Assembly (NCBI GenBank): GCA_051530055.1
Contig: CM121341.1
Span: 7,688,001 to 7,752,000, forward strand
Direction of reading: 5' to 3'
DNA from: Neoechinorhynchus agilis
Lineage: Eukaryota; Acanthocephala
Length of the DNA: 64,000 nucleotides
A program made the position numbers and the translations under genes. Positions 41,861 through 53,724 of this stretch are shown here, one piece after another. The notes under the pieces were generated by a model. That model was given only the letters and a program-made list of their open reading frames with translations, ran no database searches and had not been told where the DNA came from. Each line of letters starts with the position of its first letter. Position 1 is the stretch's first letter.

Positions 41861-43612
41861 TGTAAAATGTTGAAGAAGGAACCAAGGCAAAAAGGAAAAG
41901 CTCCAATGTCAATCGCAGGCTAAATGAAATGCCCGGGCAAAACAGTGAATTTAACACACAAATCAAGATGCTGAGATTGAACACGAAGAGAATTGAAAAT
42001 GATTTGGAGGAAAACACACAAAAAGTGCTCAGATCAGATTTCGAGGATTACAGAGTTAACAAAACAGAATGCGAACTTGAAGGAAGGAAAGATAAGACGC
42101 AATATCCAAATTTGGATTTCTATTAATGACCCAAATGATTGCCACAAAATAATGGAGGACATTTGCTCCCAAATTGAAAACTCCGTGAATGAACAAAACA
42201 AACGGGAAGATTTTAAAATTGATTGGAAAAAAACGGAGCGAAATGAAAAAGTTGTTAGAGAATCGCTTTAAGATGGCAATTAAACCAATGGATTAAATAT
42301 TAAGATGCGTTTCCTTAATTTTAAGCTTTTTCGGCTACGGACTGTCAACGTTTTCTGTGAATTTTTCCTTCAAATGTGTACAAGATTGAACCCGACAGCG
42401 ACCAAATAACATTAATTTGTCGTTTATGGCCATTGTTTTTCGATGGAGACAAAGACAGGAAAACAACAATTAACAATATCCTTGCAAGTGAAGATGAAAA
42501 CTCATACGATAAAAATTGCCCTTACTCATCCTTGTCGGTCTGATTGCTACTATTCAGAACAGCGAAAATGACCAATCCATTGAGCTAGAGAAACAAAAGG
42601 AAACAAAGAAGGAAACTGAGCATTCAAATGGCAAAGAAAAGCCTATGAAAGTCCCGATGCCTTGATGGGCATCGAACGTATTGAAAACTCAGAAAATCCG
42701 CAAGGAAAATATGAATCTGATGACGAGCCTTTCGGTTGGAACAAGCATATAAAAGAAGCTTCGATAAATGCAAACGGAAACGATTTGAATATTTTATTGT
42801 TGTCATCAGCACGACACTCAATCTCAAACGGAATATCGAACTCCCAAAATCCTAGATGTTTATTTTCAGTGCAAAATGTTGAAGAAGGAACCAAGGCAAA
42901 AAGGAAAAGCTCCAATGTCAATCGCAGGCTAAATGAAATGCCCGGGCAAAACAGTGAATTTAACACACAAATCAAGATGCTGAGATTGAACACGAAGAGA
43001 ATTGAAAATGATTTGGAGGAAAACACACAAAAAGTGCTCAGATCAGATTTCGAGGATTACAGAGTTAACAAAACAGAATGCGAACTTGAAGGAAGGAAAG
43101 ATAAGACGCAATATCCAAATTTGGATTTCTATTAATGACCCAAATGATTGCCACAAAATAATGGAGGACATTTGCTCCCAAATTGAAAACTCCGTGAATG
43201 AACAAAACAAACGGGAAGATTTTAAAATTGATTGGAAAAAAACGGAGCGAAATGAAAAAGTTGTTAGAGAATCGCTTTAAGATGGCAATTAAACCAATGG
43301 ATTAAATATTAAGATGCGTTTCCTTAATTTTAAGCTTTTTCGGCTACGGACTGTCAACGTTTTCTGTGAATTTTTCCTTCAAATGTGTACAAGATTGAAC
43401 CCGACAGCGACCAAATAACATTAATTTGTCGTTTATGGCCATTGTTTTTCGATGGAGACAAAGACAGGAAAACAACAATTAACAATATCCTTGCAAGTGA
43501 AGATGAAAACTCATACGATAAAAATTGCCCTTACTCATCCTTGTCGGTCTGATTGCTACTATTCAGAACAGCGAAAATGACCAATCCATTGAGCTAGAGA
43601 AACAAAAGGAAA
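41861..43612 (+). repeat. 1,009-bp tandem duplication with coiled-coil pseudogene
   Basis: AAAATGTTGAAGAAGGAACC at 41863 recurs at 42872; identity then appears complete to ~42601/43610. The repeated part encodes RRLNEMPGQNSEFNTQIKML, RLNTKRIENDLEENTQKV, then in another frame QISRITELTKQNANLKEGKI, ICSQIENSVNEQNKREDFK. The full-length copy also includes MGIERIENSENPQGKYESDD upstream (42665). The heptad pattern passes from one frame to the other near 42030 and 43040, so in both copies the coding region is interrupted or spliced there. Source gene unrecognised. The unchanged second copy argues for a very recent event or an assembly artefact. Confidence 0.75.
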
Positions 43613-44219
43613 CAGACGTGATAGCGAACTGAAGGCGAAACTTCGGTACAACGTTGAGGTTAAAACGCTCAGCAATGGGAAACGAGCGATTGAAGAACCA
43701 AATAAGTACCAAACATGAGAAAAACAAGTTTCTAGCAAAGAACAAATATTCGGAAGATCATGGGCGGTATACAAGAAAGATGAAAGTTTTGGATCAATCA
43801 CAAGAAGCCTTTCTCAATGCACTTTCTTCCAAGGGAAGAGATCCATGTTGACATTTACTAAGATTTAGGTTAAACTCCGCCAAGGACGGTCCCATGCTCG
43901 GCTGAAGTCAAGAAAGGCACTTGGCTGTAAAATTCTTGCCAAATTTTGATCCAAATGACAACCAACAACCGAATCAACCAACCTATATGCAACGCGCAAG
44001 TCCCTCGCCCCGAGCTTGTGTTAAATCATCAATAAAGTTTCGAAGTTCGAAGCAGATCACATACTGCGCAGTACGGAGAGACTCGGGAAATCGCCGACAA
44101 GGCCGAGAAAACGGTGGTTAGATTGCATCAAACAGGATAAATCGGTTGTCGAGGGAACCGCAACCTCTCGAGAGAGAAATGCTTGAGAGGAAATCCGCTG
44201 TTTTGAAACCTAACCCGGA
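43613..44219 (+). pseudogene. remains of a coiled-coil coding sequence
   Basis: Directly after the duplication break the plus strand reads SELKAKLRYNVEVKTLSNGK, RAIEEPNKYQT, and in an overlapping frame TKHEKNKFLAKNKYSEDHGR, YTRKMKVLDQSQEAFLNAL. Stops and frame changes are frequent. It is probably part of the same decayed gene as the duplicated block. Confidence 0.3.
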
Positions 44220-44400
44220 CTATCTAATTTATATCGTTTATTTCATCCTTAAGTTTTAAAATTGATTCTATGAATTTCGTAGTCAGTTCAAGATCATCTT
44301 CCGGTATTTCACGAACACTTTCTACATCGACATGTTCATTAAAACCATCAAGGGCCGTAACATCAATCCAGAACTTGGTATTTGGTCCATTTTCGCCATA
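44220..44400 (-). other. coding-like 3' exon fragment, unassigned
   Basis: The minus strand has an acceptor-like TTTTTAATAG, then YGENGPNTKFWIDVTALDGF, NEHVDVESVREIPEDDLELT, TKFIESILKLKDEINDIN and a stop near 44230. It reads like genuine protein. GPNT...LDGF recalls cyclophilins ('GPNTNGSQFFI...LDGKH') but too weakly to assign. Upstream exons were not found. Confidence 0.3.
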
Positions 44401-45149
44401 TCTATTAAAAATTCATCGAGTCCAAATGCCTTCGCTGATTTCGTGCGTCTTAAAGCATTCAATACCTCTTCTATGGTCCCTGGTTCCGCATTCAAGCACA
44501 GATTAAACTACTTTTTCCCAATACTTTTGACAATGTAGCGTCTTCCTGAAGTCCGTCGATCACATTCCACCACGCGAGTTTTGAAAATGGTTTCATATCT
44601 TCATGGAACTTCAGAGGCCAATCACGGCATACGATTTGGCGAGCCCTTAGATCAATTTCTTGACACCATATTCGATTTTAAACCCTATACGGTGTCCATA
44701 TTCGAAATCCCGCAAATAAATCCTTTGCCTTGTTGTTTGAACAGTCGTCGATTATTGCCCTAAGATCGTTTCAGAGCGTAAAACGTACCAGGCAGTTGGA
44801 TTCATTTAAAAAAAACAAGAATAGCAATAATTGTTTACAAATTAAAATGGAAATTAGTGTGCAAGCCCATCAAACAACGTTTGTCCTTCATGTCCAAGAT
44901 CTTTCCATTATTTTAGTAAAGTTATGTCAGAAATCGTTCCCCGGACCAACGATCGGACTTCAGATTTCTCATTTCAATCCCGGGAACATGTTCACTTACT
45001 TTCTTATAGCGAATTATCAAATAATTGATTTATTCCTATCCAATTGTTCCTTCGAGTGGATGTATATTCTCGATGGCGAATTGTTCTCCCACTCGAGTTT
45101 TATTTAATAAATAATCTTTTTATTGTTTCTTTTTAAAGGACAATTTTAG
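44401..45149. other. unassigned, no clear gene
   Basis: Plus-strand frames of 60-125 codons occur (for example 44730-45107) but have no recognisable domain and overlap antisense fragments. Nothing else was recognised. Confidence 0.3.
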
Positions 45150-45430
45150 ATTAAATCGTCCCCCGGACGCTGACCGCATTTCCTCGTTGGATTGCGAGGC
45201 TTATTCTTTGTATCAGGAAAATCCTCTCGCGTCGCTCCCCTGTTTGTGCTGCAAGTCGTCGTCCGAGTTCGGCACAAAAGCTTCATGCCGAAGATCCCAG
45301 CGCCCCTTGTGTCTCCACGCCGAAAGGAAGGAAAATGTAATTTTGTTTTGAGCTCATTGTATTTCTCCGCTTTCCTCCTTTCGGCGGCACTCGCTGCTCC
45401 TCCCGTCTCCGCTAAAGCATCTTGCCGGTT
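45150..45430 (-). mobile_element. RPDG-family LINE scrap, minus
   Basis: The minus strand gives ALAETGGAASAAERRKAEKY, NELKTKL, matching IAGGAASAAEGRKIRKYIQL of the copy at 62.8-63.1 kb, then degenerate sequence ending with an IRNPTRKCGQR-like relic of the QRGNAA block. Confidence 0.6.
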
Positions 45431-45609
45431 GGACAGATCGAGGAACTCTTCATTTAGATTTATTTACGATGCTTGAGAAGGAAGCTCTAAGGCCTTGAAA
45501 ATTCACAATGAAGAGTTCAATAAAACTCGAGTGTGTAACAATTCTCCATTGAGACTAATTGATTTATTTGATAATTTTCGACCTTCGCGCGGGCCTTTCG
45601 AAAACAATC

Positions 45610-45735
45610 AAATAAAAATAAATCAATTATTATACCTTTTGGAGTGGAGACTCTTGGTGCGCTCGGTAGCTCGGCGCTTAGATTTACGAAGGAGTTATCG
45701 AGTAGACTCCAGGCAAAGACAGGAAATCGACGGTG
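45610..45735 (+). mobile_element. RPDG-family LINE scrap, plus
   Basis: The plus strand gives IPFGVETLGALGSSALRFTK, ELSSRLQAKTGNRR, matching VPFGVETYGALGSSALSLLQ in the copy near 62.95 kb. Opposite orientation to the scrap at 45150-45430. Confidence 0.65.
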
Positions 45736-46321
45736 GTGATTGTTTAAACGTTTTGTTGTTGTGTAAATGAGAGAGTTGCTTTCATTATTATAATTCTTTA
45801 TAAGAAAGTTAAAATGATGAACATCTTTACAACATTTTTTTATTGTAAACACGATCCAAACGGCTACTACAAACCCTTGAAGATTTTAGTATAAATTTTG
45901 TAGTTTTTTTACATAAATTGACTCTTCAATGTCCATTTTCGGTAATAACATTTCTAGGTTTTACAATAATAAAGCACAAAACGTGCAATCACCGCCGTTC
46001 TTTTTTTAAAAGGGATTTATGTCGAGTGAAGAGTAGTCTGAATAGAGTTTATCAGCAACGGTACTTAAAGTTTCTTAGAATTTTTCGATTTGTTCTTAAG
46101 ACATAGCAGATTATCGATTCGCATTTACTTGACCTAAGATGGTTTCTGCTATGTAGAGTATCGTTCAATTTGGAGCAAAGAAATATTTGGAAAGAAATCA
46201 ATTGAAAGTATAAAAGAAGCCGATAAATTTCGGCCAAATATGAATTGTAAAACTTTACTGATCACATTCTTCTTAAATCGGTGATTGATTTATTGTTCTT
46301 AATCAAGGCTTTTCCAATTTT
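45736..46321. other. intergenic, 3' flank of the ClC gene
   Basis: AT-rich; no gene, repeat or RNA recognised. Confidence 0.35.
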
Positions 46322-49300
46322 TCACTCCGATCGGCTATGAATATGTCTAAGAAGGTCCTTTTTAGTAATAACGCCTAAAAGACGTCCATCTCTACTAATA
46401 TACGCATGCCTCAATCCCATCTTCCGAAACAAATCAACGATTGTCTCAGTCGAAGTCGTATCACTCACAGCGATCGGTGTTTGATCGACTAAGGCGCTTA
46501 GATTAATGATATCATACCGTTGCCGTCCGAAATCATCAGCACCAAAAGATACCCATGCGTGTTCATCCGATGACCTGTCACTAGAACTCTCGATATTCTT
46601 TAAAGCGTCAATTATATCCTTCCTTGAGATTTGGCCATGAAGTGCCATTTGTTCAAATGAATTGATGACGGGAATAACAGGGTATCTCATTCTATTGAGA
46701 AGAGTGTATAGGTCGATAAGTTTGATTCCCCGTTTAGCCACAAAACACATTCCATTCTCAGTTTGAGCGGTGATTTCCTTTAAAATGTCTGTGGCGTTTG
46801 TACGGATCCTCGTATCTTCTTTATTGTCTAAAAATGGATACTGCTTTCGTTCAATGTCACTATCGTAGATTCCACCACGACCGAATGCATCCGCTGTCCA
46901 TTTGGCAACCATTGTAGCAACCATTAAAGGAACGATATAGGTGAGTCCGCCGGTTATCTCAAACATGATGACCACGAGTGAAACCGTCATCTTAGTCACT
47001 CCTGCGAGAAAAGCACAAGCACCGACCAAAGCGTATAGACCAGGAGTAACGCAGCTTTGATCCAATGTTCCACATTCGTATTTGAACAGAAACAGTTTAG
47101 GATACGTCAGGACGATTTGTTCAATCAATGTACCCAGTAGACGTCCAGATACCGATCCAATGCACATTGCAGGAATCATCAGACCAGCAGGAACCTTTGC
47201 GTTGATTGAGAATACCATAAAAACGTTAAATAGGACGAAAGCGAACACGAGGTGCCCCATCGCTCTAGCCACGCCGGAACCAATACCAATCGGTATAAGT
47301 TTGCTTTGAGCGGAATCTATCGGATATTTCCATGTATAATCGCACAAATCTGATCAACAGGGACGAGATTGAAGAAGATTTCGAAAAGGACCCCTTTAGA
47401 ACGCTCGATCCTGATGAATATGTGGTGTTCTCGAATGGTACAACGTGAGACCATAAGTTGAATGAGTTTACTCATGGACATTCGAGTATATGGATTCGGA
47501 TAGAAGAGCACCGAAGTCAACAGACACAAAAGTACAACCTCTAAAAGTGCATGTTTGTGGACTGATCTGTTTCGTCGATATTTGCACCAAAATTGGTTGA
47601 GTTTAATAAACGCCGCACCCCATAGACCACCGAGACAACCAAGAAAAGCGAAATTCACCAACTCGAAGTAGTACCATGGAACAGAGTAATCGATCGCAAA
47701 CTGGATGTCCCTTCCACTCGGCTTTATGTACCGAACAACGAGTGCTCCGATCATTGCGCAAAAGAACGACCTCCACAATGTTTTAAACGGAAAATAGTAA
47801 CTGACTTCTTCAAGACTGAACAACACACCACCTAATGGAGCACCAAATGCAACGGCTACTCCAACGGCTGATCCAGCTGAGAGAATTTCCCTCTTCTTTG
47901 CCTCATTTTTTCCATATTTCGGGAAAGCATAAGATAAAATATTGCCACAGCAACAACCAATATGAACAAATGGACCTTCCTTACCTACAACGAGAGACGT
48001 ACTAGTTGCAAGCATCATTCCAACACTCTTAATGACCAGAGTCCATTTACCTAAATATCCTCGCATTATAAATCCAGATAAAATTGTCTTGATCTCAGCT
48101 ATACCGGATCCAATCGCGTATGGAGCAAACATACGAACCATCATTACAACAAGAAACCCGTATGATATTGACAAAAGTACGTACATCAGCAAATTGCAAA
48201 CGTATCCAACAGTTGAAACGGAGGATCCAAAGTGTCCATGTGAAAATATCCGGTACCATGTAAAGAACTCGGGGCACGATTCTAATCGAAAATGATCCTT
48301 CGTCGCTCATTCGTCAAGGTCAAGGGAAAATTGCACATTAATGAGAGACAAGCAAATCTATAACCTGTTTTGGATTATTGTATTCAGGTGGGCGGAAGAG
48401 AATTCGTTCGGATTCTCAAAATCCACCGATTTCAAGTACAAAAACAAACTCCAATGATAAAAACATCGGGGAAACACCGGAATTGTCCGGCGTGAAATGT
48501 AGGAATTAGTAAAAGTTAAATTCTAATGGCAAAAAGGTTTAATCATTCTTAGAGAAACAGAAAATACTTTGGGGACATTCGGATTCTCAAAATCCACCGA
48601 TGATTTCCGATATTTCACGTACAAAAACAAACTCCAATGATAAAAACATTGGGGAAACACCGGAATTGTCCGGCGTGAAATGTAGGAATTAGTAAAAGTT
48701 AAATCCTAATGGCAAAAAGGTTTAATCATTCTTAGAGAAACAGAAAATACTTTGGGGACATTCCGATTCTCAAAATCCACCGATGATTTCCGATATTTCA
48801 CGTACAAAAACAAACTCCAATGATAAAAACATCGGGGAAACACCGGAATTGTCCGGCGTGAAATGTAGGAATTAGTAAAAGTTAAATTCTAATGGCAAAA
48901 AGGTTTAATCATTCTTAGAGAAACAGAAAATACTTTGGGGACATTCCGATTCTCAAAATCCACCGATGATTTCCGATATTTCACGTACAAAAACAAACTC
49001 CAATGATAAAAACATCGGGGAAACACCGGAATTGTCCGGCGTGAAATGTAGGAATTAGTAAAAGTTAAATCCTAATGGCAAAAAGGTTTAATCATTCTTA
49101 GAGAAACAGAAAATACTTTGGACATTCCGATTCTCAAAATCCACCGATGATTTCCGATATTTCACGTACACAAACAAACTCCAATGATAAAAACATCGGG
49201 GAAACACCGGAATTGTCCGGCGTGAAATGTAGGAATTAGTAAAAGTTAAATCCTAATGGCAAAAAGGTTTAATCATTCTTAGAGAAACAGAAAATACTTT

Positions 49301-51865
49301 GGGGACATTCCGATTCTCAAAATCCACCGATGATTTCCGATATTTCACGTACACAAACAAACTCCAATGATAAAAACATCGGAAACACCGGAATTGTCCG
49401 GCGTGAAATGTAGGAATTAGTAGTTAAATCCTAATGGCAAAAAGGTTTAATCATTCTTAGAGAAACAGAAAATACTGGGGACATTCCGATTCTCAAAATC
49501 CACCGATGATTTCCGATATTTCACCTACACAAACAAACTCCAATGATAAAAACATCGGGGAAACACCGGAATTGTCCGGCGTGAAATGTAGGAATTAGTA
49601 AAAGTTAAATCCTAATGGCAAAAAGGTTTAATCATTCTTAGAGAAACAGAAAATACTTTGGGGACATTCCGATTCTCAAAATCCACCGATGATTTCCGAT
49701 ATTTCACGTACACAAACAAACTCCAATGATAAAAACATTGGGGAAACACCGGAATTGTCCGGCGTGAAATGTAGGAATTAGTAAAAGTTAAATTCTAATG
49801 GCAAAAAGGTTTAATCATTCTTAGAGAAACAGAAAATACTTTGGGGACATTCCGATTCTCAAAATCCACCGATGATTTCCGATATTTCACCTACACAAAC
49901 AAACTCCAATGATAAAAACATCGGGGAAACACCGGAATTGTCCGGCGTGAAATGTAGGAATTAGTAAAAGTAAATTCTAATGGCAAAAAGGTTTAATCAT
50001 TCTTAGAGAAACAGAAAATACTTTGGGGACATTCCGATTCTCAAAATCCACTGATGATTTCCGATATTTCACGTACACAAACAAACTCCAATGATAAAAA
50101 CATCGGGGAAACACCGGAATTGTCCGGCGTGAAATGTAGGAATTAGTAAAAGTTAAATTCTAATGGCAAAAAGGTTTAATCATTCTTAGAGAAACAGAAA
50201 ATACTTTGGGGACATTCCGATTCTCAAAATCCACCGATGATTTCCGATATTTCACGTACACAAACAAACTCCAATGATAAAAACATCGGGGAAACACCGG
50301 AATTGTCCGGCGTGAAATGTAGGAATTAGTAAAAGTTAAATCCTAATGGCAAAAAGGTTTAATCATTCTTAAGAAACAGAAAATACTTTGGGGACATTCC
50401 GATTCTCAAAATCCACCGATGATTTCCGATATTTCACGTACACAAACAAACTCCAATGATAAACATCGGGGAAACACCGGAATTGTCCGGCGTGAAATGT
50501 AGGAATTAGTAAAAGTTAAATCTAATGGCAAAAAGGTTTAATCATTCTTAGAGAAACAGAAAATACTTTGGGGACATTCCGATTCTCAAAATCCACCGAT
50601 GATTTCCGATATTTCACGTACACAAACAAACTCCAATGATAAAAACATCGGGGAAACACCGGAATTGTCCGGCGTGAAATATAGGAATTAGTAAAAGTTA
50701 AATTCTAATGGCAAAAAGGTTTAATCATTCTTAGAGAAACAGAAAATACTTTGGGGACATTCCGATTCTCAAAATCCACTGATGATTTCCGATATTTCAC
50801 GTACACAAACAAACTCCAATGATAAAAACATCGGGGAAACACCGGAATTGTCCGGCGTGAAATATTGGAATTAGTAAAAGTTAAATCCTAATGGCAAAAA
50901 GGTTTAATCATTCTTAGAGAAACAGAAAATACTTTGGGGACATTCCGATTCTCAAAATCCACCGATGATTTATTTCCGAAATGACTAACCTTGGGAAATG
51001 CTGGAATTATTCGAGAGGTGAAATATCGGGCGGTGAATTTTGAGAATCCGAATATAAGTTGAAAAACTAATTGAAGAAAGTAAAAACTTTTGTTCATTAT
51101 TAATGCGATGCACGATAATGAAGGTTCGGCTCAAAATATTAATCTTTCCAATACGGAAAAATCGTTTGATTGTTTTATGGCGAAGAAATTCAAATGCAAC
51201 GTAAGTTCGCCATTGTAATAACTTGCGAAATTCTGAAACCAATCAGCAGTTTAAAAAATAAAATCATATTTCTCTACGCCATGCGTTTTAAGGTAGCATA
51301 AATTCCACCGGAAAAAATTGAATACAATTTACACTAATTCCAGAGAATGGAAAAAGGATTCTCAAAGGATCACTTTCAGCAAATTCTGAACGGAGTCGAA
51401 TGTCACATTTATTGAACTCCAACAGCAATGTTCTCGGTCCAACCAAAATGCTTCCAGGCAGATTCCTTCTCGTAAACTTCCTATCCAATTGGTGCCAATA
51501 TCAACAACGCCAGCTAAGAGACCTGCCAAAGCTCCTACAAAGAACACCAAAACCCACCCAGACCAAGCATCTATCATCGTTCTCATTTTTCGTAAACATC
51601 CACGATGTTCACGTAAACTTTGATGGCGTTCTCGATCGGCTTTTAGATCTTTCAACCAATCGATAGTTTGGAAATCATCATAGAAGTCTTTAGTAGTTTT
51701 AACGTGTCGAACATCTTCGTAGTTTATCATTCGATAAGATCGCGTTGCAGTAGCACCTTGCATAAGATTGGACGAAGAATTCATTGATTTCAAGGAATGG
51801 TGGTCAATGGTCGATTCATTTACGAGAGTGGATGTTGATGAATCGAGAATGAGCGTTTTATCCAT
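46322..51865 (-). CDS. ClC-3/4/5-type chloride/proton exchanger, three exons
   Basis: Endosomal 2Cl-/H+ exchanger; exons 51865-~51377, 48281-47442, 47349-46322, ~785 residues (human ClC-3 ~800). Exon 1: YDDFQTIDWLKDLKADRERH, DAWSGWVLVFFVGALAGLLA, GICLEAFWLDREHCCW. Exon 2: FAPYAIGSGIAEIKTILSGF, VVGKEGPFVHIGCCCGNIL with the gating glutamate, FGAPLGGVLFSLEEVSYYFP, and VPWYYFELVNF with the proton glutamate. Exon 3: KVPAGLMIPAMCIGSVSGRL, MTVSLVVIMFEITGGLTYIV, two CBS domains, ending GRLLGVITKKDLLRHIH. Intron 2 (47441-47350) joins VSRY-LCDYTW in phase. The chloride motif reads GSGIA, not the near-universal GSGIP. Intron 1, 3.1 kb, holds a tandem array; its donor phase is unresolved. Confidence 0.92.
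48395..50975. repeat. 183-bp tandem array, ~14 copies, in ClC intron 1
   Basis: Unit: AAAAAGGTTTAATCATTCTT, AGAGAAACAGAAAATACTTT, GGGGACATTCCGATTCTC, AAAATCCACCGATGATTTCC, GGAAACACCGGAATTGTCCG, GCGTGAAATGTAGGAATTAG. Copies are near-identical with small indels. ACCGGAATTGTCCGG forms a near palindrome, and CGATATTTCACG pairs with CGTGAAAT. The array borders the TIR element at 50950-51055 that shares its GATTCTCAAAATCCACCG segment. Confidence 0.9.
50950..51055. mobile_element. short inverted-repeat (MITE-like) element
   Basis: GATTCTCAAAATCCACCG at ~50948 is inverted as CGGTGAATTTTGAGAATC ending at ~51048; between them TTTCCGAAATGAC, CCTTGGGAAATGCTGGAATT, ATTCGAGAGGTGAAATATCG. Relatives without the second arm make up the repeats at 17585-17710 and 62280-62720, and its end is part of the 183-bp array unit. 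Confidence 0.6.
51180..51290. mobile_element. MITE-like repeat copy (AATCAGCAGTTTAAA family)
   Basis: GAAACCAATCAGCAGTTTAA and TCTCTACGCCAT match the copy at 19770-19930. It lies in ClC intron 1, close to exon 1. Confidence 0.5.
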
Positions 51866-52480
51866 CTAAAAAATGTATTGTGTCCGTCATTAAAGTCTTT
51901 TATCGTGCGTTATTTTAAGAAGCAATCAAATTTTTAAAAATTTGCCGGTTAAAAAAGATTCAGTGGCAATTTAGGCACACAAACACATTTTTCAAACCGG
52001 GTTTCAGCCAAAAAAACGTGGAGTATCCGGTGATTAAAGGATATGCTTTTAGAGCGCACGATTTCTCGGGAATTTCTTCAGTTTGACGGGTAGTGGATGT
52101 AGAAAAGTGCTCATTAATCTTCGAGTTCTAAGAAAAGAAGCCGACTTGCATTGTAATCTCATTTTTAAAAAGGGTACATAACCTCAAATTCGTATAAAAT
52201 CTTTATTTTTCAAATTAAAAGAGAAAAATCGAGACGTTTTGTGTGAAATTATTACAAAAAATATTTCAATTTTTAGAAAATGTTGGAATGGTCAAAGATA
52301 CTCAATGGGAACGGACTCACCGACATCGCAAAACGTTATAACCAAGTTCGATTTTACCTCGTTCAATTTCGGCAACCTTTTCGACGAACAACCATCTGAT
52401 CACAAAAACGACAAACAAATGCCGAAAAAACGATCAGTCAATATCACGGTTTACAAAAAAATATATTTTTCGATAGGAAA
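51866..52480. other. intergenic upstream of the ClC gene
   Basis: Promoter side of the ClC gene. A plus-strand frame starting at 52239 runs into the foldback element and is unlikely to be a gene. Nothing else recognised. Confidence 0.35.
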
Positions 52481-52830
52481 GATAAATGAAATTATGAATT
52501 TATTTTATATTTCGATCCACTATCTCGGATCTTCTTCAGCGATTGACGAACTCGAATATTTAAAAACTTGCAAACAATCGCTGAAGAAGATCCGAGATAG
52601 TGGATCGAAATATCCAATAAATCTTAATTTCATTTCTCCTATCGACAAATAACAATGAATTATCTTTTCAAAATGAAATTAAGATTTTATTGGATATTTC
52701 GATCCACTATCTCGGCTCTTCTTCAGCGATTCAATTCACGCGGATCCGAGATAGTGGATCGAAATATCCAATAAAATCTTAATTTCATTTATCTCTCCTA
52801 TCGACAAATAACAATGAATTATCTTTTTTA
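52481..52830. mobile_element. two tandem foldback elements with CTGAAGA hairpin motifs
   Basis: First palindrome: minus motif at 52510-52539 and its exact plus partner at 52581-52610, CTGAAGAAGATCCGAGATAG then TGGATCGAAA, arms ~37 bp around a ~40-bp loop. Second palindrome 52665-52800: AAATGAAATTAAGATTTTAT, TGGATATTTCGATCCACTAT and their complements, with a short spacer. Each right arm is followed by CTCCTATCGACAAATAACAA, TGAATTATCTTTT, so a ~190-bp unit is duplicated. Within each arm GATCC...GGATC forms a stem between CTGAAGA and GAAA. Probably a head-to-head retroelement end. Confidence 0.7.
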
Positions 52831-53600
52831 CAAAAAAAATATGTAAAGTTAGATCGTTCAACCATTGACCATATCCGAAAATGGATCCAAGAGTATTTTT
52901 AGGACACAACCAAGCGTTCGATTCGCTTCTAAACGAATCGTAGCGAAAGTCTCTTTTGCCAACGAAAACGTTCTTCCAAAAGTACGCGTTCTTACACTTG
53001 TTTGCAACACGATAAAAAAGTTTGTCTGGGGAATTCTTGGTTTATTAGCTTTTGTTGTGATCTTCTATACTGAATCGTAGGCATTATTGTTTAAAGTCTT
53101 CATTCGGTAAACAATTTTTTATGGTGTCTTTTAATAACAAACTGATGATGAACCCGATACGAAGTTCGATCAAAAAAATTATTCACCGGGTAATGAAGAC
53201 TTCTGAAAACAATAATTCTTCTAATCATATATACCATTTTGAACCCGGTGTTTTCTTCTTTTTTCCCAATTTAAAGTCTCAATCTCTTCGACCATTGTTT
53301 CCGCGATGCCAAACGATGATTTTCTGCATAAAATCCCCTTTTTTCTCATCAAAGAATTTTTAGGGCAACAAAAAAGGATTTTCTATCCGCAAAATCGGAG
53401 CTTCTCTATTTCGTCGGCTACCTTTCCCTTGGGCGCAATTTCTGGATCAATGTGAGAAAGCCGAAACGAAATCACGAGCCTTAGAAAAGGCAATGCGGAG
53501 TCATGAAAATCATAACTAAACAATTGCGGACTATATACCATTTCGTTCCTGTACGAATAAATTGTTGCCATCAGTTAATTTCGAGAGCTAACGTTAAAAA
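52831..53600. other. short frames of doubtful status
   Basis: On the plus strand RFASKRIVAKVSFANENVLP, KVRVLTLVCNTIKKFVWGIL, GLLAFVVIFYTES (ending 53080) resembles a small tail-anchored protein but has no ATG in frame. A second frame (53121-53363) has no recognisable feature. Either may be an exon of an unseen gene. Confidence 0.25.
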
Positions 53601-53724
53601 ATAGCTTCAATTGTAACAAGAGCAAAAACGACTAAAATACCATTCAACATCAAACGGTGATTTGTTCGACGAATTTTGAAAAGGTGCTTACGGTGAAAGA
53701 TAAACCTTGGACTTTTAAAAGCAG

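Noticed and set aside
44220-44400. Cyclophilin fragment
   Set aside because: Only GPNT and LDG match; too little to name.
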